Assembly: GCA_000309945.1 (NCBI GenBank)
Contig: CM001633.1
Location: 3,250,199-3,314,198 of the forward strand
Length of the DNA: 64,000 nt
Source of the DNA: Leptolyngbyaceae cyanobacterium JSC-12
GTDB lineage: Bacteria > Cyanobacteriota > Cyanobacteriia > Leptolyngbyales > Leptolyngbyaceae
Reading direction: 5' to 3'
Each line of letters begins with the position of its first letter. The stretch's first letter is position 1. The notes below the pieces were generated by a model, which searched no databases, was not told the DNA's origin, and saw only the letters and a list, made by a program, of their open reading frames with translations. Shown here in pieces: positions 17,554-26,167 of the stretch. Made by a program: the position numbers and the translations under genes.

Positions 17554-18855
17554 CTAGACCAACACTTGTTGCCATTCCAGGCGATCTAGAGTGCGGGAAC
17601 GTTCCAGTGCCCGTTCAAAACTATCGAGTTTCGGCTCAATGGTGAGCGGTTCACCCACATAGCCTTGCACGGCTTCCTGCGTTTTTAACCCATTGCCTGT
17701 GATGTAGACAACCGTAGTTTCATCAGGGTTAATTTTGCCTGCGTCTACCAATTTCTTGAGCACTGCAATCGTAGTACCACCAGCCGTTTCAGTGAAAATG
17801 CCTTCGGTTTCTGCCAGCAGCTTGATACCGTCTATGATTTCAGCATCCGTCACAGATTCAATGTTGCCGTCGGTTTTACGAGCAATGTCTATAGCATAAA
17901 CGCCATCAGCTGGGTTGCCGATCGCAATGGACTTAGCAATAGTATTCGGTTTCACAGGCGAGATGAAGTCCCGTTTTTCTCGGAAGGCTTGGGCAATAGG
18001 AGAGCATCCCTCTGCCTGAGCACCACTGAAGCGAACGGGTTTGTCTTCCACCAGTCCAACTTCTACAAACTCGCGGAAACCTTTGTAAATCTTGGTAAAC
18101 AGAGAGCCAGAAGCCAGCGGTGCCACAATATGATCCGGCAATTGCCAGCCTAGTTGCTCTACCACTTCGTATCCCAACGTCTTAGACCCTTCGGAATAGT
18201 AGGGACGCAGGTTGATGTTGACGAAACCCCAACCGTGGGTGTTTGCCACTTCCGAACAAAGGCGATTCACCTGATCGTAGTTGCCCTGTACAGCCATCAC
18301 GGTGGGACTGTAGATCAAGGTACCCATAACTTTTCCTGCTTCCAAGTCAGCCGGAATAAAAACGCAACAATCCAAGCCTGCATGGGCTGCGATCGCCGCT
18401 GTTGAATTCGCTAAGTTGCCTGTGCTAGCGCAAGAGACTGTGGAAAAACCTAATTCACGAGCACGAGTCAATGCTACGGAAACCACCCGATCTTTGAAAC
18501 TGAGGGTAGGCATATTAACCGCATCATTTTTGATATAAAGCTTGTTCAACCCTAGCCGACGCGCCAACCGCTTAGCTTGTACTAAGGGAGTTAACCCCGT
18601 TCCAACATCAATCGGCTGTTCCGACTCAACAGGTAAAAACGCCCGGTAGCGCCAGATGGAATAAGAACCTGCCTGAATACTTTCGCGAGTAACAGTGCGG
18701 CGGATGGCGTCATAGTCGTAGGCAACTTCCAACGGTCCAAAACAAAATTCGCAAACGTGAATTGCTTTCGGTTCGTACTCTGCACCACATTCCTTACATT
18801 TCAGAGCACGGAAGGTTGCTACTGATTGAGGTTTGAGTTGGGTTACCTGGGTCAT
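17554..18855 (-). CDS. thrC: Threonine synthase
   Basis: A PLP enzyme of about 433 residues that converts O-phosphohomoserine to threonine. The N-terminal zinc-ribbon-like segment (FRALKCKECGAEYEPKAIHV, then CEFC) is typical of cyanobacterial and archaeal-type ThrC. The PLP lysine lies in LSFKDRVV and the phosphate-binding loop follows (CASTGNLANSTAAIAAHAG). GNPADGVYA and TGNGLKTQEA are also present. The frame is open further upstream to an ATG at 18912; I favour the MTQVTQ start at 18855 because family members start close before the FRALKCKECG motif. It is followed by the MoaD-like gene. Confidence 0.94.
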   Translation of the reverse strand: MTQVTQLKPQSVATFRALKCKECGAEYEPKAIHVCEFCFGPLEVAYDYDAIRRTVTRESIQAGSYSIWRYRAFLPVESEQPIDVGTGLTPLVQAKRLARRLGLNKLYIKNDAVNMPTLSFKDRVVSVALTRARELGFSTVSCASTGNLANSTAAIAAHAGLDCCVFIPADLEAGKVMGTLIYSPTVMAVQGNYDQVNRLCSEVANTHGWGFVNINLRPYYSEGSKTLGYEVVEQLGWQLPDHIVAPLASGSLFTKIYKGFREFVEVGLVEDKPVRFSGAQAEGCSPIAQAFREKRDFISPVKPNTIAKSIAIGNPADGVYAIDIARKTDGNIESVTDAEIIDGIKLLAETEGIFTETAGGTTIAVLKKLVDAGKINPDETTVVYITGNGLKTQEAVQGYVGEPLTIEPKLDSFERALERSRTLDRLEWQQVLV

Positions 18856-19128
18856 GGGTTGAGTCTCTCGCGTCTTTACATCGGGTTGTTTCATTATGTC
18901 GGATGCTAACACGTTGAAAAATCCACAGCAAATATACCCGATTAAAAAAGTCGGGATTGATTTCGCCCAACTTTTTGGGGTGGTTTAGCGCGAGAACCAT
19001 ACGAGTGGTAGCTCTTGTCCCAATCAACAAACATTAGAATGCGCCTTTGCTCTGGCACCATCTGGTTGGAGTTACATTGGATAATTGGCGAAGGCAGACA
19101 GGAAATGAAGCAGAAAGGAAGAAGATCC

Positions 19129-20619
19129 ATGCAGGAAAATCAAAAGCAGCGGATTGTGAAGATTGTTGCGGTGGGATTTTCGCTATTAGCAATCCCGTTA
19201 ATCCTGCTACTGCTGACGTTTGTGCTACCAGTCCAAAGTGCCACTCCCAAGCACTATACGGATTTAACTTTTCCGCCATTACCAGAAATTACCGTCCCCA
19301 AGTACACCCAGTTCAAGTTGGCGAATGGAATGTCGGTGTATTTGATGGAAGACCATGAATTGCCCCTGGTCGGTGGAACGGCGCTAATTCGGACGGGCGA
19401 TCGCTTTGAGCCAGGAGATAAGGTGGGGCTGGGAGACATTATGGCGACGGTGATGCGAACTGGGGGGACACCCACCCGATCTGGGGATGAAATCAACCAG
19501 TTTCTGGAACGTCGTGCGGCATCGGTTGAAACGGGCATGGGAGAAACCTCTGGTAGTGCAGGTTTTAGTGCTTTGGCGGAAGATTTAGAACCTGTATTCA
19601 AGCTGTTTGCAGACATTTTGCGGAATCCAGCATTTCCTGACGATAAATTGAAGTTGGCAAAGATGCAGCAGCGGGGTGCGATCGCTCGTCGGAATGATGA
19701 TCCGAATGCGATTGCCGGACGGGAATTCAGCAAACTGATCTATGGCGAAACAAGTCCCTACGCTCGCACTGTCGAGTACCGCACATTGGATAACATCTCA
19801 CGGGCGGATCTGGTGCAGTTTTACCGGCAGTACTACGTGCCACAGAATGTATTGTTGGGGATTGTTGGGGATTTTGATACTGCCAAAATGCGCCAACTGG
19901 TAGAAGCAACCTTTGGCGATTGGCAACAAGTTCCAACAACTAAGCAACCACTGCCGCCCGTAACTCAAGCCAAAACCAGTGGCATTTTCTTGGTAGATCA
20001 ACCGCAACTTACCCAAAGCAGTGTCCAGATTGGACATCTGGGTGGGCAGCTAAATAGCCCAGATTATGCTGCTTTGTCTGTAATGAATGGTGTGTTGAAC
20101 GGCTTTGGCGGACGCTTGTTTAACGAGGTGCGATCGCGACAGGGACTCGCCTACTCCGTTTATGCTTCCTGGCGACCCAGCTTTGACTATCCTGGGATAT
20201 TTGTCGCTGGTGGGCAAACGCGATCAGATGCCACAGTTGATTTCATCAAAAGCATCTTTGCCGAAATTGAAAAAATTCGCACAGCTCCCATTTCTGCAAA
20301 AGAATTGGCTTATGCCAAAGACACCGTTTTGAACTCCTTCATTTTCAACTTCCAGGATCCGGCACAAACTCTATCACGGGTGCTGCGCTATGACTATTTC
20401 GGTTATCCCAAAGACTTTATCTTCCAATATCGCAAAGGGGTTGAAGCCACAACGATCGCAGATGTGCAGCGTGTTGCCAAAACCTACCTCAAACCAGAAA
20501 GGTTAGTGACTTTGGTCGTTGGCAACTCCAATCAAATTCAACCGCCACTGTCTAGTCTCAGTCCTGATGCACGGGTAACTGCGATCGATATCACCATCCC
20601 GCCACCCAAACAGGGTTAG
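19129..20619 (+). CDS. M16-family (insulinase/processing-peptidase-like) protein without zinc motif
   Basis: About 496 residues from the ATG at 19129, which has GGAAGAAG just upstream; the frame is open to 19015. A membrane anchor or signal (IVAVGFSLLAIPLILLLLTF) precedes two M16 domains. The first should carry HxxEH, but the equivalent site reads GLGDIMATVMRTGGT, so all zinc ligands are absent. The second domain keeps the substrate-pocket pair in RSRQGLAYSVYASW. Bacterial M16B enzymes often work as an active/inactive pair, and this resembles the inactive subunit. No active partner is next to it in this window. It is probably periplasmic. Confidence 0.87.
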   Translation: MQENQKQRIVKIVAVGFSLLAIPLILLLLTFVLPVQSATPKHYTDLTFPPLPEITVPKYTQFKLANGMSVYLMEDHELPLVGGTALIRTGDRFEPGDKVGLGDIMATVMRTGGTPTRSGDEINQFLERRAASVETGMGETSGSAGFSALAEDLEPVFKLFADILRNPAFPDDKLKLAKMQQRGAIARRNDDPNAIAGREFSKLIYGETSPYARTVEYRTLDNISRADLVQFYRQYYVPQNVLLGIVGDFDTAKMRQLVEATFGDWQQVPTTKQPLPPVTQAKTSGIFLVDQPQLTQSSVQIGHLGGQLNSPDYAALSVMNGVLNGFGGRLFNEVRSRQGLAYSVYASWRPSFDYPGIFVAGGQTRSDATVDFIKSIFAEIEKIRTAPISAKELAYAKDTVLNSFIFNFQDPAQTLSRVLRYDYFGYPKDFIFQYRKGVEATTIADVQRVAKTYLKPERLVTLVVGNSNQIQPPLSSLSPDARVTAIDITIPPPKQG

Positions 20620-20747
20620 ACGGGTAAACAGCAGGTTAAGGATAGTGGGCAATTGTAGTTTTGCTGGGCATATTGGAAGTACAAAGAGGAAGTACAAAGA
20701 GATGAGTTGAAACCCTCTTTCTGCAGCAAAGTTGCCATCTCCCTCCC

Positions 20748-22871
20748 ATGACACCTGCGAACTTTGTCCAGTCCGATCAGCACACGTTGCACTCCAGGAT
20801 TGAACAGCATTCTTTAAACGCTTCTATTTCTTCTCATTCGTCTGATTCGTCTGATTCGTCTGCTGGGCGCTTTTTAGTTTGTGGATTGGGCAGTTTAGGG
20901 CAGTTTTGCGTTTCTTTGCTCAAAGAGTTTGGTGTGCCAGTTTGTGCCATTACGCTCACACAACCCTTGAGTTGGGAAATTCCTAATCTGCCGGATTTGG
21001 TGGATGATTTGTTGATTGGGGATTGTCGCCAGCCTGATTTATTAGAAAAGGTTGGAATTCAAGCCTGCCGTGCTGTCTTGTTGGTTGCCAGTGATGAACG
21101 GGTGAATATTGAGGCGGCGTTTGCAGTGCGGTTGCTGAATCCGACAGTGCGATTGATTGTGCGTTCAGCAAAAGAGAACTTGAATGAATTGGTAGGAGAT
21201 CGCCTGGGAAACTTTGTTGCTTTTGAAGCGACTCAACTGCCTGCACCAGCGTTTGCGATTGCTGCACTCAGTAGCGAGATTCGGGGCTTTATTACACTAG
21301 GCGATTACACCCTGCGAGTGGTCAAAGTTTCAATTACGAAAGAGCATCGCTGGTGCGATCGCCGCGTGTTGCATGAGTTGAATACTCAAACGCGGCGGGT
21401 GCTGAGCTATATCCCTTATGGTTCACCCTTGCCTACTGAATTTTATCAATGGAATCCAGATGCTCTAGTGCAAGCAGGCGATTTAATTGCCTATATTGAG
21501 CTATCTGAAACTCTGTCAACGCAACACAGACAAGCCAGTTCAACAATTGCTCAGACTAAAAAATCAAAGAATCGCCAGTCTGTAGAGACTTGGACTCGTC
21601 AGGTTGTTTCAACCCGGTATTGGCAGCAGCGATTAGCTAGCGTTTGGCGATCGACTGCGCAACAGCAATCAAAACGGGTTGTCGCACTAGTTGGAGCAGG
21701 CATTTTGACTTTGCTCATGCTAGGAACAATCATACTCAAGTTAACCCAACCGGACGCTAGCATTTTTCATGCCTTTTACGTGTCAGGTGTGATGTTGCTT
21801 GGCTCCTACGATACTGTCTATGGTGCTCTCAGCCTTCAAGATACGATTCCTCTATGGATGCGGCTGATGAACCTGAGCTACATGCTGGCAGGAACCGCTT
21901 CGATCGCTGTCTTATATGCTCTTTTAACTGAAACTCTGCTGGCTGCCAAATTTCAACTACCGAAAAAGCGCCCTCCTGCGCCAGAAGAAAATCACGTTGT
22001 TTTAGTGGGGCTAGGGCGAGTTGGGCGACGAGTGGCAGCCTTTCTTCAGCAACTCAAGCAACCTGTAGTGGGAGTGAGCAATATCCCATTGGAACCCACA
22101 GTGCTACCGCAGTTGTCCGTGGTAGTTGGCGATTTAGCTAGCAGCTTAGAGCGAGTAAATTTGGAATCTGCCAAGAGTGTTGTGGTTGCAACCGATGATG
22201 AAATGGCCAATTTGGAAATTGGATTGATGGCGCATCGGGTAAATCCCAACTGTGCTCTAGTTATTCGCACCTTTGACCCACGGTTTAGTAGCAGTGTGGC
22301 GCGATTGCTGCCCTATGCCAAGGTTCTGTGTGCCTATGATTTAGCGGCAGAAGCGTTTGTTGCAGCAGCATTTGGCGAAAATATTTTGAATCTGCTGCGG
22401 TTGAATGAACAAACGGTGTTAACGACTGAGTATATGGTTGCGCCGAACGATACATTAAATGGGCGGTTATTGAGTGAGGTATCTTACGGGTATGGCGTGG
22501 TGCCAATTCTCTATGAACATGCGGATAAACCGATTCGGTTAATGCCTTCGGATGATACACGGTTGGAGATAGGCGATCGCCTGGTTGTGTTAGCAACAAT
22601 TGAAAGTTTGCAGCGAATTGAACGCGGTGAACTGCTTCCAAAAAGCTATCGAGTCCAGATTGAGCAGGCGCTCTCAACGGATTCAGTGTTTGATGGAGCC
22701 AACGCGATCGCCCGTGTGTCTGATTGCAGTATTCAACTTGCCCGGGACGTAATGAACAATCTGCCTGCTCAATTTCCCAATCTGCTGTATAAACACCAAG
22801 CCCTACGCCTGGTGCGGGAACTCACAAAAGCACAAGTCATTGCTCACGTTGCCTCCATCAGTAGCAAGTAA
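20748..22871 (+). CDS. Membrane protein with two TrkA-N/RCK NAD-binding modules (potassium-channel-like)
   Basis: A 707-residue protein. A first Rossmann module (about 41-165, FLVCGLGSLGQFCVSLLKEF) with its TrkA-C-like part precedes a membrane region of about two or three helices (ALVGAGILTLLMLGTIIL; FYVSGVMLLGSYDTVYGAL; LAGTASIAVLYALLTETLL). A second Rossmann module (about 415-540, VVLVGLGRVGRRVAAFLQQL) and another TrkA-C part finish the protein. The layout resembles ligand-gated K+ channels or castor-type channels, but I see no TxGYG selectivity filter, so ion conduction is uncertain. It opens a run of seven plus-strand genes; the next gene starts 18 bases after its stop. Confidence 0.85.
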   Translation: MTPANFVQSDQHTLHSRIEQHSLNASISSHSSDSSDSSAGRFLVCGLGSLGQFCVSLLKEFGVPVCAITLTQPLSWEIPNLPDLVDDLLIGDCRQPDLLEKVGIQACRAVLLVASDERVNIEAAFAVRLLNPTVRLIVRSAKENLNELVGDRLGNFVAFEATQLPAPAFAIAALSSEIRGFITLGDYTLRVVKVSITKEHRWCDRRVLHELNTQTRRVLSYIPYGSPLPTEFYQWNPDALVQAGDLIAYIELSETLSTQHRQASSTIAQTKKSKNRQSVETWTRQVVSTRYWQQRLASVWRSTAQQQSKRVVALVGAGILTLLMLGTIILKLTQPDASIFHAFYVSGVMLLGSYDTVYGALSLQDTIPLWMRLMNLSYMLAGTASIAVLYALLTETLLAAKFQLPKKRPPAPEENHVVLVGLGRVGRRVAAFLQQLKQPVVGVSNIPLEPTVLPQLSVVVGDLASSLERVNLESAKSVVVATDDEMANLEIGLMAHRVNPNCALVIRTFDPRFSSSVARLLPYAKVLCAYDLAAEAFVAAAFGENILNLLRLNEQTVLTTEYMVAPNDTLNGRLLSEVSYGYGVVPILYEHADKPIRLMPSDDTRLEIGDRLVVLATIESLQRIERGELLPKSYRVQIEQALSTDSVFDGANAIARVSDCSIQLARDVMNNLPAQFPNLLYKHQALRLVRELTKAQVIAHVASISSK

Positions 22872-22889
22872 AAATCTTATTGATTCCTT

Positions 22890-23804
22890 ATGGTTAAAAA
22901 AGTAAAAGCACCATCGCCTATTCCTTATGTTGCTACTGCGATTGCTCTGCTGTCAGGTGGCTACTGGTGGTTCAACCCAGGAAAAATGCCATCACAATTA
23001 CTCAAAAAATTGGCACAGGAGTCGATTGGTTTGGAGAACTCTCGCCGACCTGCGATCGCGTTTCCCATGCCGCAATCAGTTCCAGCCAATACTGTAGTCG
23101 ATATTGACGGCTCAACCAGCATGGTGACAATTAACCAGAGCTTGAAACGAGCATTTGAGCAAAAGTTCCCTGGGACAGAAGTTCTTGTCGCGGCAAATGG
23201 TTCAAATCGAGGGATTCAAACCTTGCAAACTGGAATGATTGATATTGCAGCAATCTCGCGTCCCTTGACAGCGCAAGAACAGGCGCAGGGGTTACAGGCT
23301 GTTGAAATCACCAATGATGCGATCGCGATCGTTGTAGGCAACACGAATCCCTTCAAAGGCAGCTTAACATCGCAACAGGTGCAGGGAATTTTTCAGGGGA
23401 CGATCGTCAACTGGTCACAAGTAGGCGGTCCTAACAAAATGATCCGTGTAATCAACCGACCACCTGCAAGCGGCACCCATCAAGCTTTCAAAGATCAAGT
23501 ATTGAAGGGTGGCAATTTTGGCAGCACACTCAACATCACTACTCTGCCACGAGATGCTACAACTCCATTGTTGCGATCGCTGGGGACGGATGGCATTGGC
23601 TATGCAACGGATGCTCAGGTCGTGAATCAAACAACAGTTCGAGTCGTTGCCATTGATGGCTTGCGACCAGATCAGCCAGCCTATCCCTATCGCCGCACCT
23701 TGTTCTATGCCTATCAAGCTCCAGCCAGCAGCGTTGTCCAAGCTTTTTTAGGGTTTGCTCTTTCCGCTCAAGGTAAACAGGCAATGTTGAGGGACGTGCC
23801 ATGA
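22890..23804 (+). CDS. Membrane-anchored PstS-like substrate-binding protein
   Basis: A 304-residue protein with an N-terminal membrane anchor (about 12-28, no lipobox). It is followed by a phosphate-type periplasmic binding domain: DIDGSTSMVTINQSLKRAF, then GSNRGIQTLQTGMIDIAAIS, GTIVNWSQVGG and RPPASGTHQAF. The layout is that of PBP_like_2/PstS. No ABC permease or ATPase genes are nearby, so it more likely senses or presents an anion such as phosphate than feeds a transporter. The next gene overlaps its end by four bases (ATGA), which means translational coupling. Confidence 0.87.
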   Translation: MVKKVKAPSPIPYVATAIALLSGGYWWFNPGKMPSQLLKKLAQESIGLENSRRPAIAFPMPQSVPANTVVDIDGSTSMVTINQSLKRAFEQKFPGTEVLVAANGSNRGIQTLQTGMIDIAAISRPLTAQEQAQGLQAVEITNDAIAIVVGNTNPFKGSLTSQQVQGIFQGTIVNWSQVGGPNKMIRVINRPPASGTHQAFKDQVLKGGNFGSTLNITTLPRDATTPLLRSLGTDGIGYATDAQVVNQTTVRVVAIDGLRPDQPAYPYRRTLFYAYQAPASSVVQAFLGFALSAQGKQAMLRDVP

Positions 23805-24418
23805 ACAATCGATTAACCCCAGAACAGCTACGCAAAATTGTGGCAGAAGTTGGTGAACTGAATCTCCAACGCCAAAAAGAGTTGGAGCCAGACCAGGTGA
23901 GAGAGATTTTGATGGAGTTGGATCTGCCGCCAGAATTGCTGGAAGATGCGATGGTTCAGCTACAACGGCGAGAAGCATTAGCGGTTCAGGAACGGCGACA
24001 ACGGTGGATTGTGGGGGGGGCGCTCACAGCGTTGATGATTGCGATTACTGGGATGGGATTTTGGATGTATCAAGGGCAGCAAGCACTGAATCGAGTTACC
24101 TCTCAACAAGCCCGCATTACCCTGGTTCAGGATGACAGCAACAGTTTAAGCAGCGTGAACCGCCCTGCTGAAGTCGTGTATCGCGTGACGCTACGAGATG
24201 CTCCCATAGGCAAAACGCTGACTCTGCGTTGTGATTGGGTAAATCCATCTGGGCAAGTCGTCAAGCAGGTGCAATACGAAACTCGCACGATTACGACACC
24301 CATTTGGGATACTCGCTGTCGTTACCAGTTAGGATCTGGAGCGGCAACTGGCACCTGGCAGGTAATGATGTCGATGGGCAATCGTCCGCTGAGCAACACA
24401 AGGTTTGAAGTGAGGTAG
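23801..24418 (+). CDS. Membrane protein with N-terminal helical region and C-terminal beta domain
   Basis: A 205-residue protein. Residues 1-65 are helical and charged (LTPEQLRKIVAEVGELNLQR), one membrane helix follows (about 68-90, WIVGGALTALMIAITGMGFW), and the outer part (about 105-205) is a beta domain with LTLRCDWVNPSGQVVKQ and a paired-looking DTRCRY. It may be a DUF3859-like domain, recalled only vaguely. It is coupled to the PstS-like gene by a four-base overlap and lies three bases before the asparagine-synthetase-like gene. The function is unknown. Confidence 0.75.
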   Translation: MNNRLTPEQLRKIVAEVGELNLQRQKELEPDQVREILMELDLPPELLEDAMVQLQRREALAVQERRQRWIVGGALTALMIAITGMGFWMYQGQQALNRVTSQQARITLVQDDSNSLSSVNRPAEVVYRVTLRDAPIGKTLTLRCDWVNPSGQVVKQVQYETRTITTPIWDTRCRYQLGSGAATGTWQVMMSMGNRPLSNTRFEVR

Positions 24419-24421
24419 CCG

Positions 24422-26167
24422 ATGCCATCACAGCCCTCCCCCCCAGCAGCTATGATTCTCAAGTCAGCTCAGTTTCTGGGCTATTGGGGTTCGGGGCACT
24501 TGCCAGAATTGGAAACCCAGTTGGATATCCTATCGGCGGCGATGGATACGTTTGGGGTGGTGAAACGGAGATCGTCCCCAATTGGAGGTGATTTGCCCCA
24601 GGCGGTGTGGGGAGTGGCGACAACGGAAGCTGGGGGCACTGATGCCTGGATTAAGCTGGAACCTAAGCATCTGACCTTAAGACGGGATGCTTTTGGGCGA
24701 TCGCCGTTGTATTGGATGCAAATTGACCAGGTGATCTGGTTTGCTTCCCGGTTGCAATGGTTGCTGCCATTGAGCGATCGTGCTGTCTATGTGCCAGCCG
24801 TATATGGCTATGCCTGTTTTTCCTACGTACCTACCCCCCTAACTCCGATCACAGGTATCTTTAGCCTTGCGGCTAGCACTGCGCAAACCTGGAACCAATT
24901 ACCAGATGGCACCCTTTCTCAACCGATTCAGACTTGCTGGCAGGAGTGGCAAGAATCGCCGGAACAACTGAACGACGAAGCGATGGCGATCGCTCAACTG
25001 CAAACCCATCTGAAAAACGCTGTTCACCAACAAATTGCTGACCTGACGGATCAACCTGTGGGGGTATTTCTATCTGGCGGATTGGATTCTTCTGTAGTAG
25101 CAGCGTTGTTAGTTCAAGCTGGTTTAAAGGTTCAAGCTTATACGCTGAACTTTGGTGAACCAAACCTGTCTGAACACTGGTATGCCGAACAGGTTGCTCA
25201 ATTTCTAAACATCCCATTGCACATCGTTAATGTCACGCCCAAACAAGTTCGGTCTGCTTTAGTTCCCACAGCTCAAGCCCTGGATTTACCCTTTGGCGAT
25301 GGGGTAACTGTGCCCCTGTTTTTGCTGGCGCAGGCTGCCAGTCAGGAAGTTCGCGTAGTGTTCAATGGGGAAGGGGGGGATCAACTGTTTGCTGGATGGA
25401 CGAATAAACCACTGATTGCCGCAGGCGTATATCAAACTGAGCAGCCCCAGACAGAATCTTTTACGCAGCAGTATCTCCGCACCTTTCATCGTCTTTGGGG
25501 CTACGAAGCGCAGGTGTTTCAGTCAGAGATATACGCTCAGGTGCAAACGCTTGATCCGCAACAATGGCTAGAGATGGCACTTGCTTCTCAAGGCTGTCCT
25601 TCTTTGCTGCATCGGTTGCGTCGTGCCACGTTGATGCTCAAAGGTGCCCAAAATATCCATCCTCGCGCGATGAATATTGGTAGTGCTCACAGGCTTGATG
25701 TGCGATCGCCTTTTTGTGATCTGACTTTGGCCCAGTGGGCGTTTCAGATTTCGAGTCGTTTGCACCTGCAAGGTGCCTGTGAAAAGTACATCTTGAAGCG
25801 GGCAGTAGCCGATTGGTTGCCGCCAGAAATTGTGTGGCGTACCAAGCGCGGCATGGGGGTTCCATTAACCAATTGGTGCTTCAATGACCTCTGGCATGAT
25901 CTGGGGCAATGGCTAAATCCAGCTCGCTTACGACGAGAAGGTCTCTGGCATCCTAATATTGCGGCTCAACTCGTTTCTGGGCAACTTGGCACCATTCAGG
26001 GGCGACGCATTGGGGAATGCCTATGGCTACTGCTAATGTGGCAAGTTTGGCGCGAAGTTTATCAAGATTGCTCTAGGTCAGTTTATTCCTTCGACCATCC
26101 CTTCTGGCTTCCATCCTGGCTTGGACGTTCCTACCTGCGTTTACGAAAAGGTGTTCACCAATGGTAG
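24422..26167 (+). CDS. Asparagine synthetase-like protein lacking the glutaminase cysteine
   Basis: A 581-residue protein. The C-terminal half is an ATP-pyrophosphatase-type asparagine synthetase domain with the PP-loop SGGLDSS (218-224), FNGEGGDQLFAGW and a later DVRSPFCDLTLAQWAFQI. The N-terminal half resembles the class II amidotransferase fold (RDAFGRSPLYW at about 89-98), but the chain starts MPSQPSPPAAMILKSAQFLG. There is no Cys at position 2, so glutamine hydrolysis is not expected. Related Cys-less enzymes activate carboxylates (for example lasso-peptide or beta-lactam synthetases). It may adenylate an unknown acid. It overlaps the next gene by seven bases, which argues for a joint function with the decarboxylase-fold protein. 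Confidence 0.85.
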   Translation: MPSQPSPPAAMILKSAQFLGYWGSGHLPELETQLDILSAAMDTFGVVKRRSSPIGGDLPQAVWGVATTEAGGTDAWIKLEPKHLTLRRDAFGRSPLYWMQIDQVIWFASRLQWLLPLSDRAVYVPAVYGYACFSYVPTPLTPITGIFSLAASTAQTWNQLPDGTLSQPIQTCWQEWQESPEQLNDEAMAIAQLQTHLKNAVHQQIADLTDQPVGVFLSGGLDSSVVAALLVQAGLKVQAYTLNFGEPNLSEHWYAEQVAQFLNIPLHIVNVTPKQVRSALVPTAQALDLPFGDGVTVPLFLLAQAASQEVRVVFNGEGGDQLFAGWTNKPLIAAGVYQTEQPQTESFTQQYLRTFHRLWGYEAQVFQSEIYAQVQTLDPQQWLEMALASQGCPSLLHRLRRATLMLKGAQNIHPRAMNIGSAHRLDVRSPFCDLTLAQWAFQISSRLHLQGACEKYILKRAVADWLPPEIVWRTKRGMGVPLTNWCFNDLWHDLGQWLNPARLRREGLWHPNIAAQLVSGQLGTIQGRRIGECLWLLLMWQVWREVYQDCSRSVYSFDHPFWLPSWLGRSYLRLRKGVHQW

